Part shown: one piece after another, positions 1-9,683 of the stretch
How positions within the stretch are numbered: position 1 is the stretch's first letter
How the letters are laid out: each line of letters opens with the position of its first letter
DNA from: Paracoccus sp041927875
GTDB lineage: Bacteria > Pseudomonadota > Alphaproteobacteria > Rhodobacterales > Rhodobacteraceae
DNA length: 64,000 bases
Assembly (NCBI RefSeq): GCF_041927875.1
Contig: NZ_JBHFHN010000002.1
Reading direction: 5' to 3' (one strand)
Position numbers and translations under genes: made by a program
Notes under the pieces: generated by a model
What the model saw: the letters and a program-made list of their open reading frames with translations, nothing else
What the model was told of the DNA's origin: nothing
The model's database searches: none

Positions 1-597
1 CTGCAGGGCGATGCCGAGGTCGTCATGACCGCGGCCGAGATCGGTTGCGCGCTTAGCCATGTCGCCGCATGGGAACGGGTCGCCGCCCGCGCCGATGACG
101 ATTACGCCCTGGTGGTCGAGGATGACGCGCGCTTCATCTATGGTCCCGGTCGCGGCACGGTCGAACTGCTGGCGGCGGCCCGCGCCGCGCAGGCCGATCT
201 GGTGTTCGTCAACTGGCGCGCCTGCCTGGCCGCGATCCGCCAGCAGCCGCTGGCCGCGGGCGCGCCGCCCGCGTTGTTCCCGGTCGACGGCGCCTTCGCC
301 CCCGAGACCATGATGACCAACCCCGGCTGGGGTGGCGACGGCTATCTGATCAGCGGGCGCGGCGCGCGGGCATTGGTCGAGGCCTGGCGTGAGACCGGCC
401 TTCTGGGCGCGCTCGATTGGCAGATGTGCCTGATGTGTCTGGCCCGCCTGCCCGAGGCCATGCGCATCAGCCACACCGCCATGGTCTTCGACGCCCTGAC
501 CCGGCGCGGCACCTGGCCGGTCTTGCCGGGCTTCACCACCAATCTGCCGATCATCCACACCCGCGATTTCGGCTTCAGCGCGATCAACGCTGGCTGA
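1..597 (+). CDS. Glycosyltransferase family 25 (LPS-type), 5' end missing
   Basis: The reading frame is open to the left edge, so the true start lies outside the window; the ATG at 25 is probably internal. The first visible residues carry the family motif EIGCALSH, which in GT25 enzymes follows an N-terminal strand missing here. An acidic VVEDDAR motif at about residues 38-44 fits the donor-sugar and metal site. Family knowledge: these enzymes add hexoses to lipooligosaccharide or other surface glycans. Two further sugar genes follow on the same strand, so this is probably the end of a polysaccharide cluster. The family call is solid; acceptor and sugar are unknown. Confidence 0.8.
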   Translation: MQGDAEVVMTAAEIGCALSHVAAWERVAARADDDYALVVEDDARFIYGPGRGTVELLAAARAAQADLVFVNWRACLAAIRQQPLAAGAPPALFPVDGAFAPETMMTNPGWGGDGYLISGRGARALVEAWRETGLLGALDWQMCLMCLARLPEAMRISHTAMVFDALTRRGTWPVLPGFTTNLPIIHTRDFGFSAINAG

Positions 598-619
598 CCA
601 AGGCACAAGGAAAGACGCC

Positions 620-1627
620 ATGACCCGACCCATCCTTGTCACCGGAAGCGCCGGTTTCATCGGCTTTCACCTGTGCCGCCTGCTGCTGGCCCAAGGCCAC
701 CGCGTCATCGGCATCGACAGCCATAACGATTACTACGACCCCGCGCTGAAAGCCGCGCGTGAGGCGCTGTTGACGGCGGATGGCAACTTCACCGCGATCC
801 ATGGCCAGGTCGAGGAACCCGGCCTTTTGATGGATCTGTTTGCGCGCGAACGCCCGCGCGCCGTGGTGCATCTGGCCGCGCAGGCCGGGGTGCGCTATTC
901 GATCGACAACCCACGCGCCTATGTGCAGGCCAACCTTCTGGGCACGTTCGAGCTGCTGGAGGCCGCGCGCGCCCATCAGCCGGACCACCTGCTGATCGCC
1001 TCGACCAGCTCGGTCTATGGTGCCAACACCGACATGCCCTATCGGGAGATCGACAAGGTCGACACGCAGATGTCGTTCTATGCCGCGACCAAGAAATCGA
1101 ATGAGGCGATGGCGCATTCCTATGCGCATCTTTTCGGCATCCCCACCACCATGTTCCGGTTCTTCACCGTCTACGGCCCCTGGGGGCGGCCCGACATGGC
1201 GCCCTATCTGTTCACCAGCGCGATCTTTGAGGGGCGGCCGATCAAGGTCTTCAACCACGGCGACATGAAGCGCGACTTCACCTATGTCGAGGATCTGGTG
1301 CAGGGGATCGGGCTGCTGATCGGCGCGGTGCCGGTGGTGGGCCAGCCGGTCGCGGGCGACAGCCTGTCGCCGGTCGCGCCGTTCCGGGTGGTCAATATCG
1401 GCAACGGCCAGTCGGTGCAGTTGCTGGATTTCATCGCCGCGCTCGAGGCTGCGGCAGGCCGCCCGGCGATCCGCGAGATGCTGCCGATCCAGCCCGGCGA
1501 CGTGCCGGCCACCTGGGCCGACAACAGCCTGCTGCGGGCGCTGACGGGATACCGGCCGCAGACCTCGGTCAGCGACGGCGCGCGGGGCTTTGTCGACTGG
1601 TATCGCAGCTATTACAACGTCGCATGA
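620..1627 (+). CDS. NAD-dependent nucleotide-sugar epimerase (UDP-glucuronate 4-epimerase type)
   Basis: A 335-residue extended short-chain dehydrogenase/reductase. It starts with a Rossmann motif (GSAGFIGFHL, residues about 9-18). The catalytic pair appears as YAATKKSNE (YxxxK) near residue 154, and VYGPWGRPDMA follows, typical of UDP-glucuronate 4-epimerases. The start follows an aaggaaag ribosome site at 608-615. It should epimerise a UDP-hexuronate for surface glycan synthesis, in the cytoplasm. It lies 22 bp after the GT25 gene and overlaps the next gene by four bases (ATGA), so the three are probably co-transcribed. A related 4,6-dehydratase or other epimerase cannot be excluded. Confidence 0.85.
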   Translation: MTRPILVTGSAGFIGFHLCRLLLAQGHRVIGIDSHNDYYDPALKAAREALLTADGNFTAIHGQVEEPGLLMDLFARERPRAVVHLAAQAGVRYSIDNPRAYVQANLLGTFELLEAARAHQPDHLLIASTSSVYGANTDMPYREIDKVDTQMSFYAATKKSNEAMAHSYAHLFGIPTTMFRFFTVYGPWGRPDMAPYLFTSAIFEGRPIKVFNHGDMKRDFTYVEDLVQGIGLLIGAVPVVGQPVAGDSLSPVAPFRVVNIGNGQSVQLLDFIAALEAAAGRPAIREMLPIQPGDVPATWADNSLLRALTGYRPQTSVSDGARGFVDWYRSYYNVA

Positions 1628-2667
1628 CCCGCGTCCTGTCGATCACCTCGATCCGCAATGAAGGCCCGTTCCTGCTGGAATGGCTGGCCTGGATGCGGAT
1701 GATCGGGTTGAGCGATTTCGCTATCGCCAGCAACGACTGCCAGGACGGCAGCGATGCGATGCTGGCGGCGCTGGACGCGGCGGGGGTGGTGCATCACCTG
1801 CCCCACGAACCCACGCCCGGCAAGTCGATCCAGTGGCAAGCGCTGCAACTGGGCTGGCGGCATCCGGCGCGCAAGGCGGCCGACTGGGTGATGATCTCGG
1901 ATGTGGATGAGTTTCCGGTGATCCATGCCGGGGCGGGGCATCTGGCCGACCTGTTCGCCGCGATCCCCGACGGCACCGAAGCCGTCGCGATGCCGTGGCG
2001 GCTGTTTGGCCATGATGGCCGCCTGACCTTCGAGGACAGCCCCGTCACCGCGCAATTCCTGCGCTCGGCCCCGCCCGATGTGCAGCATCCGATCGCCGCG
2101 ACGTTTTTCAAATCGCTGTTCCGCCCCGCTGCGGTCGCGCGGTTTGGGGTGCATCGCCCGCGCCAGCATCCCGACCGTCCGGCCCCTCTGTGGGTCGATG
2201 GCAGCGGCCGGCCCCTGCCCCCGCATATCGCGGGCGACGGCGGGCGGATGTCGCTGCTGGGCACCGGCCCGGCGCGCGATCTGGTCGAGATGCACCATTA
2301 CTCCACCCGCTCGGCCGAGGCGTTCCTGGTCAAGGCCGCGCGTGGCCTGCCCAATCGCCGCCACAAGGCGGTCGATCTGCACTATTGGATCGAACGCAAT
2401 TTCAACAGTGTCGAGAACACCGCCGCCCTGCGCCATCAGGACGCCCTGGCCCAGGGGATCGCCGCGCTGAAGGCGCTGCCGGGCGTGGCCGATCTGCATG
2501 ACCGCGCCGTTGCCTGGCACCGCGACCAGATCTCGCAGGCGCTGCGCAGCCCCGACAGCTATCGGCTCTTTGGCGCTTTGTGCCACGCGGCGGGCTCTGC
2601 CGTGCTGCCGCCCGCGATGGAACGCCGCCTGCTGATCCTGTTCGGCCAGCTTGACCGCGACGAATGA
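1624..2667 (+). CDS. Glycosyltransferase family 2-like protein
   Basis: A 347-residue protein starting MTRVLSITSIRNEGPFLLEW, the RNEGPFLLEWLAW opening shared by Rhodobacterales GT2/GT92-like transferases. MISDVDEFPVI near residue 95 holds the DxDE metal and nucleotide-sugar signature. There is no signal peptide or membrane segment, so it should act in the cytoplasm. The start codon overlaps the epimerase stop (ATGA), indicating translational coupling. Its substrate cannot be inferred from sequence, but the context points to surface polysaccharide or glycoconjugate assembly. The next gene is convergent, only 4 bp after the stop. Confidence 0.75.
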   Translation: MTRVLSITSIRNEGPFLLEWLAWMRMIGLSDFAIASNDCQDGSDAMLAALDAAGVVHHLPHEPTPGKSIQWQALQLGWRHPARKAADWVMISDVDEFPVIHAGAGHLADLFAAIPDGTEAVAMPWRLFGHDGRLTFEDSPVTAQFLRSAPPDVQHPIAATFFKSLFRPAAVARFGVHRPRQHPDRPAPLWVDGSGRPLPPHIAGDGGRMSLLGTGPARDLVEMHHYSTRSAEAFLVKAARGLPNRRHKAVDLHYWIERNFNSVENTAALRHQDALAQGIAALKALPGVADLHDRAVAWHRDQISQALRSPDSYRLFGALCHAAGSAVLPPAMERRLLILFGQLDRDE

Positions 2668-2671
2668 CCCG

Positions 2672-3631
2672 TCACAGCCACTTCTTCCACTTCAGGAACA
2701 GCCAGGTCAGCACCGCCGAAGCCAGCATCGCCCCCAGCGAGGCCGGATAGCCCCAGCTTTCGTGCAGTTCCGGCATGACATCAAAGTTCATCCCGTAGAT
2801 CGAGGCGATCAGCGTCGGCGGCAGGAACAGCGCCGCGACCACCGACAGGATCCGCACCGTCGCGTTCTGGCGAAGGTTGATCATGCCCATCGTCGCATCG
2901 ACGACCAGCCCGACACGGGCCGACAGGAAATCGGCGTGAACCTCCAGTGATTGCAGGTCGCGGCCGTGCATCTTGATGGCCTGACGCAGCACATCGGCCT
3001 CGGGGCGGTGATCGACATTGGCGCCATAGAACGACAGCGCGCGCGACAGCGACAGGATCGCCAGCCGCACGCGGCTGTTCAGTTCCGATTGCTGCCCGAC
3101 CAGCCGCAACGCTTGTTGCAGGGTCTGGTCGTTTTCCTTGGAATCGTCGTCGAACACCCGCCGCGCGGTCTGGTCGATGACGCGGCCCGCCCCCTCAAGC
3201 AGATCGGCCAGACGCGAGATGATTTCCTCGATCAGGCCCAGAAACAGCCGGTCTCGACTGCCCGAACCGGTGGTCGAGCCTTCGCTGCGGTCGGGGAAGG
3301 TGTCGAAGGGGCGCGGCGCGTGGTGGCGCACGGTCACCAGCCGTCCAGGCGCAAGGATGAACGTCACCGGCCCCGAAACTGACACCCCGTCCGGCGTCTG
3401 CCCCGGCAGCACCACGGTCAGCACATCGCTGTCTTCCTCGTGGTAAAGCCGGTTGGAAATTTCGATTTCTTCCATGTCCTCAAGGCTGGGGACGTTCACG
3501 CCAAGCGCCGCCACCGCCGCGATCTGGACGGGCATCGGGCGGTAAAGGTCGATCCAGATTGCCTGCGACAGATCGGCATCGGGCGGGATCGGCATCAGGC
3601 CGCGGGGTGCGGGACGATAGGCGCGCAGCAT
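2672..3631 (-). CDS. corA: CorA-family magnesium/divalent cation transporter
   Basis: The 319-residue protein has a soluble N-terminal domain and two C-terminal membrane segments. The first is followed by the hallmark GMN motif (IYGMNFDVMPE), which forms the selectivity filter of CorA channels. The frame stays open upstream, but I chose the ATG at 3631 because a GAAGG ribosome site lies just before it and the family N-terminus fits (MLRAYRP). It should carry Mg2+, or Co2+/Ni2+, across the inner membrane as a pentamer. It is convergent with the glycosyltransferase and divergent from the SqrR-like gene, so it is probably transcribed alone. The C-terminus ends in a basic KWKKWL tail, as in many CorA proteins. 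Confidence 0.92.
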   Translation of the reverse strand: MLRAYRPAPRGLMPIPPDADLSQAIWIDLYRPMPVQIAAVAALGVNVPSLEDMEEIEISNRLYHEEDSDVLTVVLPGQTPDGVSVSGPVTFILAPGRLVTVRHHAPRPFDTFPDRSEGSTTGSGSRDRLFLGLIEEIISRLADLLEGAGRVIDQTARRVFDDDSKENDQTLQQALRLVGQQSELNSRVRLAILSLSRALSFYGANVDHRPEADVLRQAIKMHGRDLQSLEVHADFLSARVGLVVDATMGMINLRQNATVRILSVVAALFLPPTLIASIYGMNFDVMPELHESWGYPASLGAMLASAVLTWLFLKWKKWL

Positions 3632-3783
3632 GGGAAACCTTCGGCGGTGACGGCTTGCCGCAAGGAAGCCTGATCGGCGTGCAGGTGCAACCCCGTTCTG
3701 CGCCCCTGCACGCGCTTGATGCGCGGCGGGCCACATATTAGGTTCCAACGATATATCCGCCCGATCACAAAAAGGATCGCCCG

Positions 3784-4128
3784 ATGTCCGCCCAGACCCT
3801 GCCGCCCACCCCGCATTGCGCCAGCATTCCCGCCGACGAGATGGTAGAGAACGCCCAGGAGGCCGCGCAATTCCTGAAGGCCTTGGCGCATGAAGGGCGG
3901 CTGATGATCCTGTGCCATCTGTCGTCAGGCGAAAAGTCGGTGACGGAACTGGAACATCTGCTGCAATCGCGCCAGGCCGCCGTCAGTCAGCAGCTTGCGC
4001 GGCTGCGCGCCGAAGGGCTGGTCGGCTGCCGCCGTGACGGCAAGGCGATCCATTATTCGCTGACCGACCCGCGCACCGCGCGGCTGATTGGCGTGGTCCA
4101 TGACCTGTTCTGCGGCCCCAAGGGCTAG
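3784..4128 (+). CDS. sqrR: ArsR/SmtB-family repressor, SqrR/BigR-type persulfide sensor
   Basis: A 114-residue winged-helix repressor. The recognition helix region reads QAAVSQQLARLRAEGLV (about residues 64-80). Cysteines lie at 12, 44 and 110 (also 82). In Rhodobacter capsulatus SqrR the cysteines are 9, 41 and 107, the last two forming a tetrasulfide bridge in the presence of reactive sulfur, so the spacing here matches exactly with an offset of three. I infer a repressor released by persulfides that controls sulfide oxidation genes. None lies next to it; a DUF2892 membrane protein of the kind often in such regulons is at 26.5 kb. An AAGGA ribosome site precedes the ATG. Confidence 0.82.
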   Translation: MSAQTLPPTPHCASIPADEMVENAQEAAQFLKALAHEGRLMILCHLSSGEKSVTELEHLLQSRQAAVSQQLARLRAEGLVGCRRDGKAIHYSLTDPRTARLIGVVHDLFCGPKG

Positions 4129-4164
4129 GCTGGGCCGGGCGGCACCACCCGGCCCGCGGCCCAA

Positions 4165-4956
<792 letters not shown>

Positions 4957-4966
4957 GGCGGTTTCC

Positions 4967-6421
4967 TTAGCGATGGTCGCGCTTGAGCTGGCGTTCCAGA
5001 TACATGGCGTAACGGGACATGCCAAAGCAGATGAGGAAGAAGATGGCGCCGACAAAGATGAACGGCTCCCAATAGATGCCTTTCCAGGCGAAATCGGCGC
5101 GCACGGTATCCGACATCGCCTTCAGCGGGTCGAACAGGCCGACAAAGACCACCAAAGTGGTGTCCTTGAACATGCCGATGAAGGTGCCGACGATGCCGGG
5201 GATAGAGATCTTCAGCGCCTGCGGCAGCACGATCAGCCGCTGCGCCTTCAGATAGTCCAGACCCAGGGCATCGGCGGCCTCATATTGGCCGCGCGGCAGG
5301 GCAGCCAGGCCGCCCCGGATCACCTCGGCGATATAGGCCGAGGCGAACAGCGTCACCAGGATCATCACCCGCAGGATGATGTCGAAGTTTGTGCCCGGCG
5401 GCAGGAAATAGTTCAGCAGCAGCGAGGCGACGAACAGCAGGGTGATCAGCGGCACGCCGCGGATGAACTCGATGAACATCACCGCCAGCGATTTCACCAG
5501 GAACATGTCTGACCTGCGAGCAAGCGCCAGCACGATGCCCAAAGGCAGGGACATGACGATGCCGCCGACGCCCAGGGTGATGGCGAGCAGAAAGCCCCCG
5601 AACTGGCGCGATTCGACATAGGTCAGATCCAGCGGCAGCGCGTTGCGCAGCGCGGCGGCAACCGGGCCTGCGGCATAGAACCACCAGATCAGCGTGGCCG
5701 CGATGCCGACGATGATCGCCAGAAGGCTGCCGGTGCCGACCACCAGCCGGAACGCCAGCCAGCCTGCGACAAAGCCCGCCAGCACCGACAGCACCGTCCA
5801 GGCGCTGCCGCCCCATTGCAGCCAGATCGCCAGCGCCGGGAACAGAAGCGTAAAGACCAGCGCCCAGTCGGGCCGCAGCAGCGCCAGCAGGCCAAGCGCC
5901 GCCATTACCACCGCGCAGGCGATGACGATGGTCATCGGCGTGCCAAGTGCCGCCATCGCCGCCAGCGACATCAACGCGCCCGCGATCACGAGGCCCTGCC
6001 GCAGCCGGGCCTTGTCGTAGAACAGCACCGGGGCGATGGCGATGAGCAGAAGCCCCCAGACCAGCAGCGGACGCCAGTAAAGCTCGGGCGGGTAAAAGCC
6101 GAAGGCGAACTGGTGCCAGCGGGCGCGGATCACCGCCCAACAGGCCCCGGTCGCGCCCTCGCCCCAGCGGTCGGTGATGATCTGGCGGCATTCGGCCAGC
6201 GATCCTGCGCGCCAGACGGAATGCGCGAACCAGGGATAGAAATGCGTGACGAGAAACCAGACGATCAGCAGGCCGATCAGCGTCAGCGCCACATTCAGCG
6301 GCGTGGCGAACAGGTTTTCACGCAGCCACCGCACCGCACCGCCTTGCCCTGCGGGCGCGGGTTGCTGGGGCATCATCGTGTCGCGGACATAGGCGACGGT
6401 ATGGGCGTGGGTGTCGCTCAT
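4967..6421 (-). CDS. bztC: Amino-acid ABC transporter permease (BztC/AapM type)
   Basis: A 484-residue inner-membrane permease, longer than ordinary HisM-type permeases (about 230). An N-terminal extension with several membrane segments precedes the conserved permease core at the C-terminus. The coupling loop that contacts the ATPase is visible as EAADALGLDYLKAQRLIVLPQAL. The start at 6421 is 3 bp from the bztB stop, which rules out the much longer open frame. Length and architecture match BztC/AapM, the larger partner of a heterodimeric transporter for acidic and amide amino acids. The family is certain; exact substrate is not shown by sequence. Confidence 0.92.
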   Translation of the reverse strand: MSDTHAHTVAYVRDTMMPQQPAPAGQGGAVRWLRENLFATPLNVALTLIGLLIVWFLVTHFYPWFAHSVWRAGSLAECRQIITDRWGEGATGACWAVIRARWHQFAFGFYPPELYWRPLLVWGLLLIAIAPVLFYDKARLRQGLVIAGALMSLAAMAALGTPMTIVIACAVVMAALGLLALLRPDWALVFTLLFPALAIWLQWGGSAWTVLSVLAGFVAGWLAFRLVVGTGSLLAIIVGIAATLIWWFYAAGPVAAALRNALPLDLTYVESRQFGGFLLAITLGVGGIVMSLPLGIVLALARRSDMFLVKSLAVMFIEFIRGVPLITLLFVASLLLNYFLPPGTNFDIILRVMILVTLFASAYIAEVIRGGLAALPRGQYEAADALGLDYLKAQRLIVLPQALKISIPGIVGTFIGMFKDTTLVVFVGLFDPLKAMSDTVRADFAWKGIYWEPFIFVGAIFFLICFGMSRYAMYLERQLKRDHR

Positions 6422-6423
6422 CC

Positions 6424-7689
6424 TTACCGCTCCTTCAGTTTGACGCGGTTGTTGTAGATGTTCATCACCGCCGAAATGGTCAGGCTGATCGCCAGATAGA
6501 TCAGCATCATCAGCAGGATGGCCTCCATCTCGCGGCCGGTCTGGTTCAGGGTGATGCCGCCCAGCGTGCCGCGCAGGTCCATGTAACCCACGGCAATGGC
6601 CAGCGAACTGTTCTTGGTCAGGTTCAGATACTGGCTGATCAGAGGCGGAATGATGACGCGCAAGGCCTGCGGCAGGATCACCAGCGACATGGTGCGACCG
6701 GGGCGCAGGCCCAGGGCAAAGGCCGCCTCGGTCTGGCCGCGCGACACCGCCAGGATGCCGGCGCGCACGATTTCCGCGATGAAGGCGCCGGTATACAGCG
6801 ACAGCGCCAGCCACAGCACGACAAAGGCGTTCGACACATTGGTGCCGCCGGTAAAGTTGAAGCCGCTGATCGCGGGGGCGTTCAGGTGAAAGCCAAGCGC
6901 CAGCAGCACCGCCGTCACCGGCCCAAGGATCGCCAGCGCCGAGGCCCACCAGGTCACCGGGCGGGTGCCGGTCGCGTTCTGGATGCGGGTGGCGCGGGCG
7001 CTGATCGCGCGGTGGATCATCCAGCCGCCGATCAGCGCGGCCAGTGCCGCCACCACCGACAGCGAGATCGGCATCAACGGCGTATCGATGGTGCCCAAGG
7101 GGCGGTCGAACGACACCGAGGGGATCGCGGTATAGCGGTTCGTCGGCGCGACATGGTCAAACAGGATCATCGAGGCCGCCGCCTCACCCGTCTGCGGGTT
7201 CGGGCGATAGGCGTTCGGCGCGGGCATGATGTCGGTAAAGATCGCCAGTGCGACCAGGATCCACAGCAGCAAGGGCACGTTGCGGAACACCTCGACATAG
7301 ACCGTCATCAGCCGGGCGATCAGCCAGTTCCTCGACAGCCGCAGGACGCCCACCAGAATGCCGATGACCGTGGCCGCGATGCAGCCCAGGAACGAAATCC
7401 ACAGCGTATTCAGCAGCCCGACCAGCAGCGCGCGGGCATGGGTGCTGTCGTTGGAATAGGGGATCAGCGTCTGGGCGATGTCATAGCCCGCCCGGTTGCC
7501 CAGGAAGGAAAAGTTGAAATCCTTGCCCAGCACCCGCAGGTTGGTGATGGTGTTGTCAACCAGCCAGACCAGCCCCATCATCGCCAGGATGAAGACCACG
7601 ACTTGAATGGTCAGCGATCGGTAGCGGGTGTCATAGATCAGCTGGCTCAGCCGGAAGCCTTGCTCCGGTGCGCCGGTATGGCGTTGCAT
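6424..7689 (-). CDS. bztB: Amino-acid ABC transporter permease (BztB/AapQ type)
   Basis: A 421-residue permease. It has an N-terminal membrane segment, a long periplasmic insert with a QTLIPY stretch, further helices and the C-terminal core with the coupling loop EAAFALGLRPGRTMSLVILPQALRV. BztB/AapQ proteins are about 400 residues with this layout. It should pair with the next permease to form the channel for glutamate/glutamine-type substrates. It is separated from the binding-protein gene by 128 bp holding a strong hairpin with a T-run, which probably lowers its expression compared with bztA. Confidence 0.92.
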   Translation of the reverse strand: MQRHTGAPEQGFRLSQLIYDTRYRSLTIQVVVFILAMMGLVWLVDNTITNLRVLGKDFNFSFLGNRAGYDIAQTLIPYSNDSTHARALLVGLLNTLWISFLGCIAATVIGILVGVLRLSRNWLIARLMTVYVEVFRNVPLLLWILVALAIFTDIMPAPNAYRPNPQTGEAAASMILFDHVAPTNRYTAIPSVSFDRPLGTIDTPLMPISLSVVAALAALIGGWMIHRAISARATRIQNATGTRPVTWWASALAILGPVTAVLLALGFHLNAPAISGFNFTGGTNVSNAFVVLWLALSLYTGAFIAEIVRAGILAVSRGQTEAAFALGLRPGRTMSLVILPQALRVIIPPLISQYLNLTKNSSLAIAVGYMDLRGTLGGITLNQTGREMEAILLMMLIYLAISLTISAVMNIYNNRVKLKER

Positions 7690-7777
7690 GGTGCATCCCC
7701 TGTCCCCCCAGCCGCGCGGCTTTTACCTTGTCGCGTCGGGCATGGCGCCCCGCCGGGGTTTGTCTGTCATCGTCATG

Positions 7778-7806
7778 AAAAAGGGGGCGCGGCGAACCGC
7801 ACCCCC
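7778..7806 (-). terminator. Intercistronic terminator/attenuator between bztA and bztB
   Basis: On the minus strand the sequence is a ten-base stem (GGGGGTGCGG with CCGCGCCCCC, one mismatch), a TTCG loop, then TTTTTC. This is a textbook intrinsic terminator placed between the binding-protein gene and the permease genes. I infer partial termination, which would make the periplasmic binding protein far more abundant than the membrane subunits, or mRNA 3'-end protection. Confidence 0.75.
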
Positions 7807-7817
7807 GAAAGCCATCC

Positions 7818-8834
7818 TTAGCGGAAGGGCATCGCATACATCAGACCGCCCTGGGTCCATTGCGCGTTCAGGCCACGTGCCAGACCGATCGGGGTCTGTT
7901 CGCCGATGGTGGCGGCGAAGATCTCGCCATAGTTGCCGCCAGCGGCAATGGCGCGCTTGGCCCATTGCGCGTCCAGGCCGATCTTGCTGCCCAGATCGTC
8001 AGTGGTGCCCAGCAGGCGCTGAACCTCGGGGTTTTCCGAGGATTTCGACAGTTCTTCGATATTGGCCGAGGTCACGCCGTATTCTTCGGCGGCAACCAGC
8101 GCATACAGCGTCCAGCGGACGATATCGGCCCAGTTGCTGTCGCCATGGCGAACGGCCGGCCCCAGCGGCTCTTTCGAGATGATCTCGGGCAGGATGATGT
8201 GATTGGCCGGATCGGCAAAGGCCGCGCGCGTGGCCGCCAGACCCGAAGCGTCGGTGGTATAGGCGTCGCAGGCGCCCGCCAGATACTGCTGTTCACCCTC
8301 GGCATTGGTGTCGATCGGCACCGGCTGATAGGTCATATTGTTGGCCTTGAACCAGTCAGCCAGGTTCAGCTCGGTCGTGGTGCCGGTCTGGATGCAGACG
8401 GTGGCGCCGTTCAGTTCCTTGGCCGAGGAAATGCCCAGATCCTTGCGGACCATGAAACCTTGGCCGTCGTAATAGTTGACGCCGATGAAATCCAGTTTCA
8501 GGTCGGTGTCGCGCAGGAAGGTCCAGGTCGAGTTGCGGGCCAGCACGTCCACCTCGCCCGAGGCCAGCGCGGTAAAGCGGGTCTGGCCGGTGGTCGGGAC
8601 GTATTTCACCTTGGCCGGGTCGCCCAGCACGGCGGCGGCGACGGCCTTGCAGATGGCGACGTCAAAGCCGGTCCAGTTGCCGTTCGCATCGGGCGCGGCA
8701 AAGCCGACCAGGCCGGTGTTCACGCCGCAGTTCAGCATGCCGCGGGCCTTGACGTCGGCCAGCGTATCCGCCGCGGCGGCACCGGCGAACAGACCGACAG
8801 CGGTCATGGCGCCGATGAAAATCGACTTCTTCAT
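7818..8834 (-). CDS. bztA: Amino-acid ABC transporter periplasmic binding protein (BztA/AapJ type)
   Basis: A 338-residue precursor with a Sec signal peptide (KK, hydrophobic stretch, cleavage near AAAADT at about residue 22). The mature part begins TLADVKARGMLNCGVNTGL, the opening of the BztA/AapJ/YhdW branch. It has GFDVAICKAVAAA and the RFTALASGEVDVLARN ligand-pocket region of family-3 solute-binding proteins. It binds glutamate, glutamine, aspartate or asparagine and delivers them to the permease pair. First gene of the transport operon; a weak promoter lies upstream. Confidence 0.94.
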   Translation of the reverse strand: MKKSIFIGAMTAVGLFAGAAAADTLADVKARGMLNCGVNTGLVGFAAPDANGNWTGFDVAICKAVAAAVLGDPAKVKYVPTTGQTRFTALASGEVDVLARNSTWTFLRDTDLKLDFIGVNYYDGQGFMVRKDLGISSAKELNGATVCIQTGTTTELNLADWFKANNMTYQPVPIDTNAEGEQQYLAGACDAYTTDASGLAATRAAFADPANHIILPEIISKEPLGPAVRHGDSNWADIVRWTLYALVAAEEYGVTSANIEELSKSSENPEVQRLLGTTDDLGSKIGLDAQWAKRAIAAGGNYGEIFAATIGEQTPIGLARGLNAQWTQGGLMYAMPFR

Positions 8835-8929
8835 GTGTCTTCCTCTCCTGTTGCGGGCCTGTTTGGCCAGGCCACGATGTCGGCGCGGGGCCGGTTGTCA
8901 GCAGCGGCTGCGCACAGCCGATGACAGGC

Positions 8930-8958
8930 ATGTGAACCCAAGCCCGCGCCAGCGTCAA
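8930..8958 (-). promoter_or_regulatory. Candidate promoter of bztA
   Basis: Read on the minus strand there is TTGACG (8958-8953), a 17-bp spacer, then TCACAT (8935-8930), about 95 bp before the bztA start and overlapping the end of the ATP12-chaperone gene. The -35 box is good for an alphaproteobacterium; the -10 box is poor. The distance from the preceding gene (120 bp) supports a separate transcript. Confidence 0.35.
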
Positions 8959-9683
8959 GCCTTGGCAGGCGGATTGTCCCGTAACAATGCCAAAAGCCGG
9001 GCGGCGCGGGCATGGGCGGCGCGCTTGACCTCGGCGGCCTCAACGGCCTCGTCGTCGCGACCCCAGCGTTCGGCCTGCCAATCCTCGTCGATGCGCGACA
9101 GATGCCAGGCCTGATCGGCGCCAAGGCGGCCGTCGAACACCGCAAGGCCCAGCACCAGCGATCCGGTCAGCGCCACCAGATCATGCAGCGCCGTCAGATC
9201 CCAGGGCGACATGGCCGACAGCCGGGCGGCATAGCCCGCAAGGCTGGCTGGCGGCTGCGCGTGGGGCAGCACGCCCGGCCCCGCGACCAGCGGCAGGCCT
9301 TGCGCGGCACACCAGTCCAGCAGCGGGTTCCAGCCCTCATCCTGCCGCGCAATCAATTCCGGCTCGTCGCTGGCGCGGTGGCAGATCAGGTCGGTTTCGG
9401 CATAGGCGGCCAGCATCGCCGCGACCTCGGGCGCCTGGATGGTCACCTTGTCGATGGCGGCATTGGCCGCACGGGTCAGCGGCATCGATTCGGGGTCGAT
9501 GACCTGTTCCTGCGCATCCCATTCGGCGGCGATGGCGGCGGCCAGCGCGCGCGTCGGCACCACCAGCGGGCGCTTGGCCGGGGTCTTGACGGGTCTGCCA
9601 TCCAGCGCGACGCCAAAGCCCGTGTCCGCCGTGGTCACGCTTGCCTTGGTCCAGAACCGGCGGGCCTTCCATTCGCTGCTCAT
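8955..9683 (-). CDS. ATP12-family F1-ATPase assembly chaperone
   Basis: A 242-residue protein beginning MSSEWKARRFWTKASV, with the family features RRFWxxA, VALDGRPVKTPAKRPL and AEWDAQEQVIDPESMPLTRAANAAID. ATP12 proteins bind the F1 alpha subunit before it joins the alpha3-beta3 hexamer; in bacteria they are typical of alphaproteobacteria. It should act in the cytoplasm near the membrane. Its start overlaps the stop of the HAD phosphatase gene by four bases, so it belongs to the rarA-crcB-rluC-HAD run. Confidence 0.88.
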   Translation of the reverse strand: MSSEWKARRFWTKASVTTADTGFGVALDGRPVKTPAKRPLVVPTRALAAAIAAEWDAQEQVIDPESMPLTRAANAAIDKVTIQAPEVAAMLAAYAETDLICHRASDEPELIARQDEGWNPLLDWCAAQGLPLVAGPGVLPHAQPPASLAGYAARLSAMSPWDLTALHDLVALTGSLVLGLAVFDGRLGADQAWHLSRIDEDWQAERWGRDDEAVEAAEVKRAAHARAARLLALLRDNPPAKA

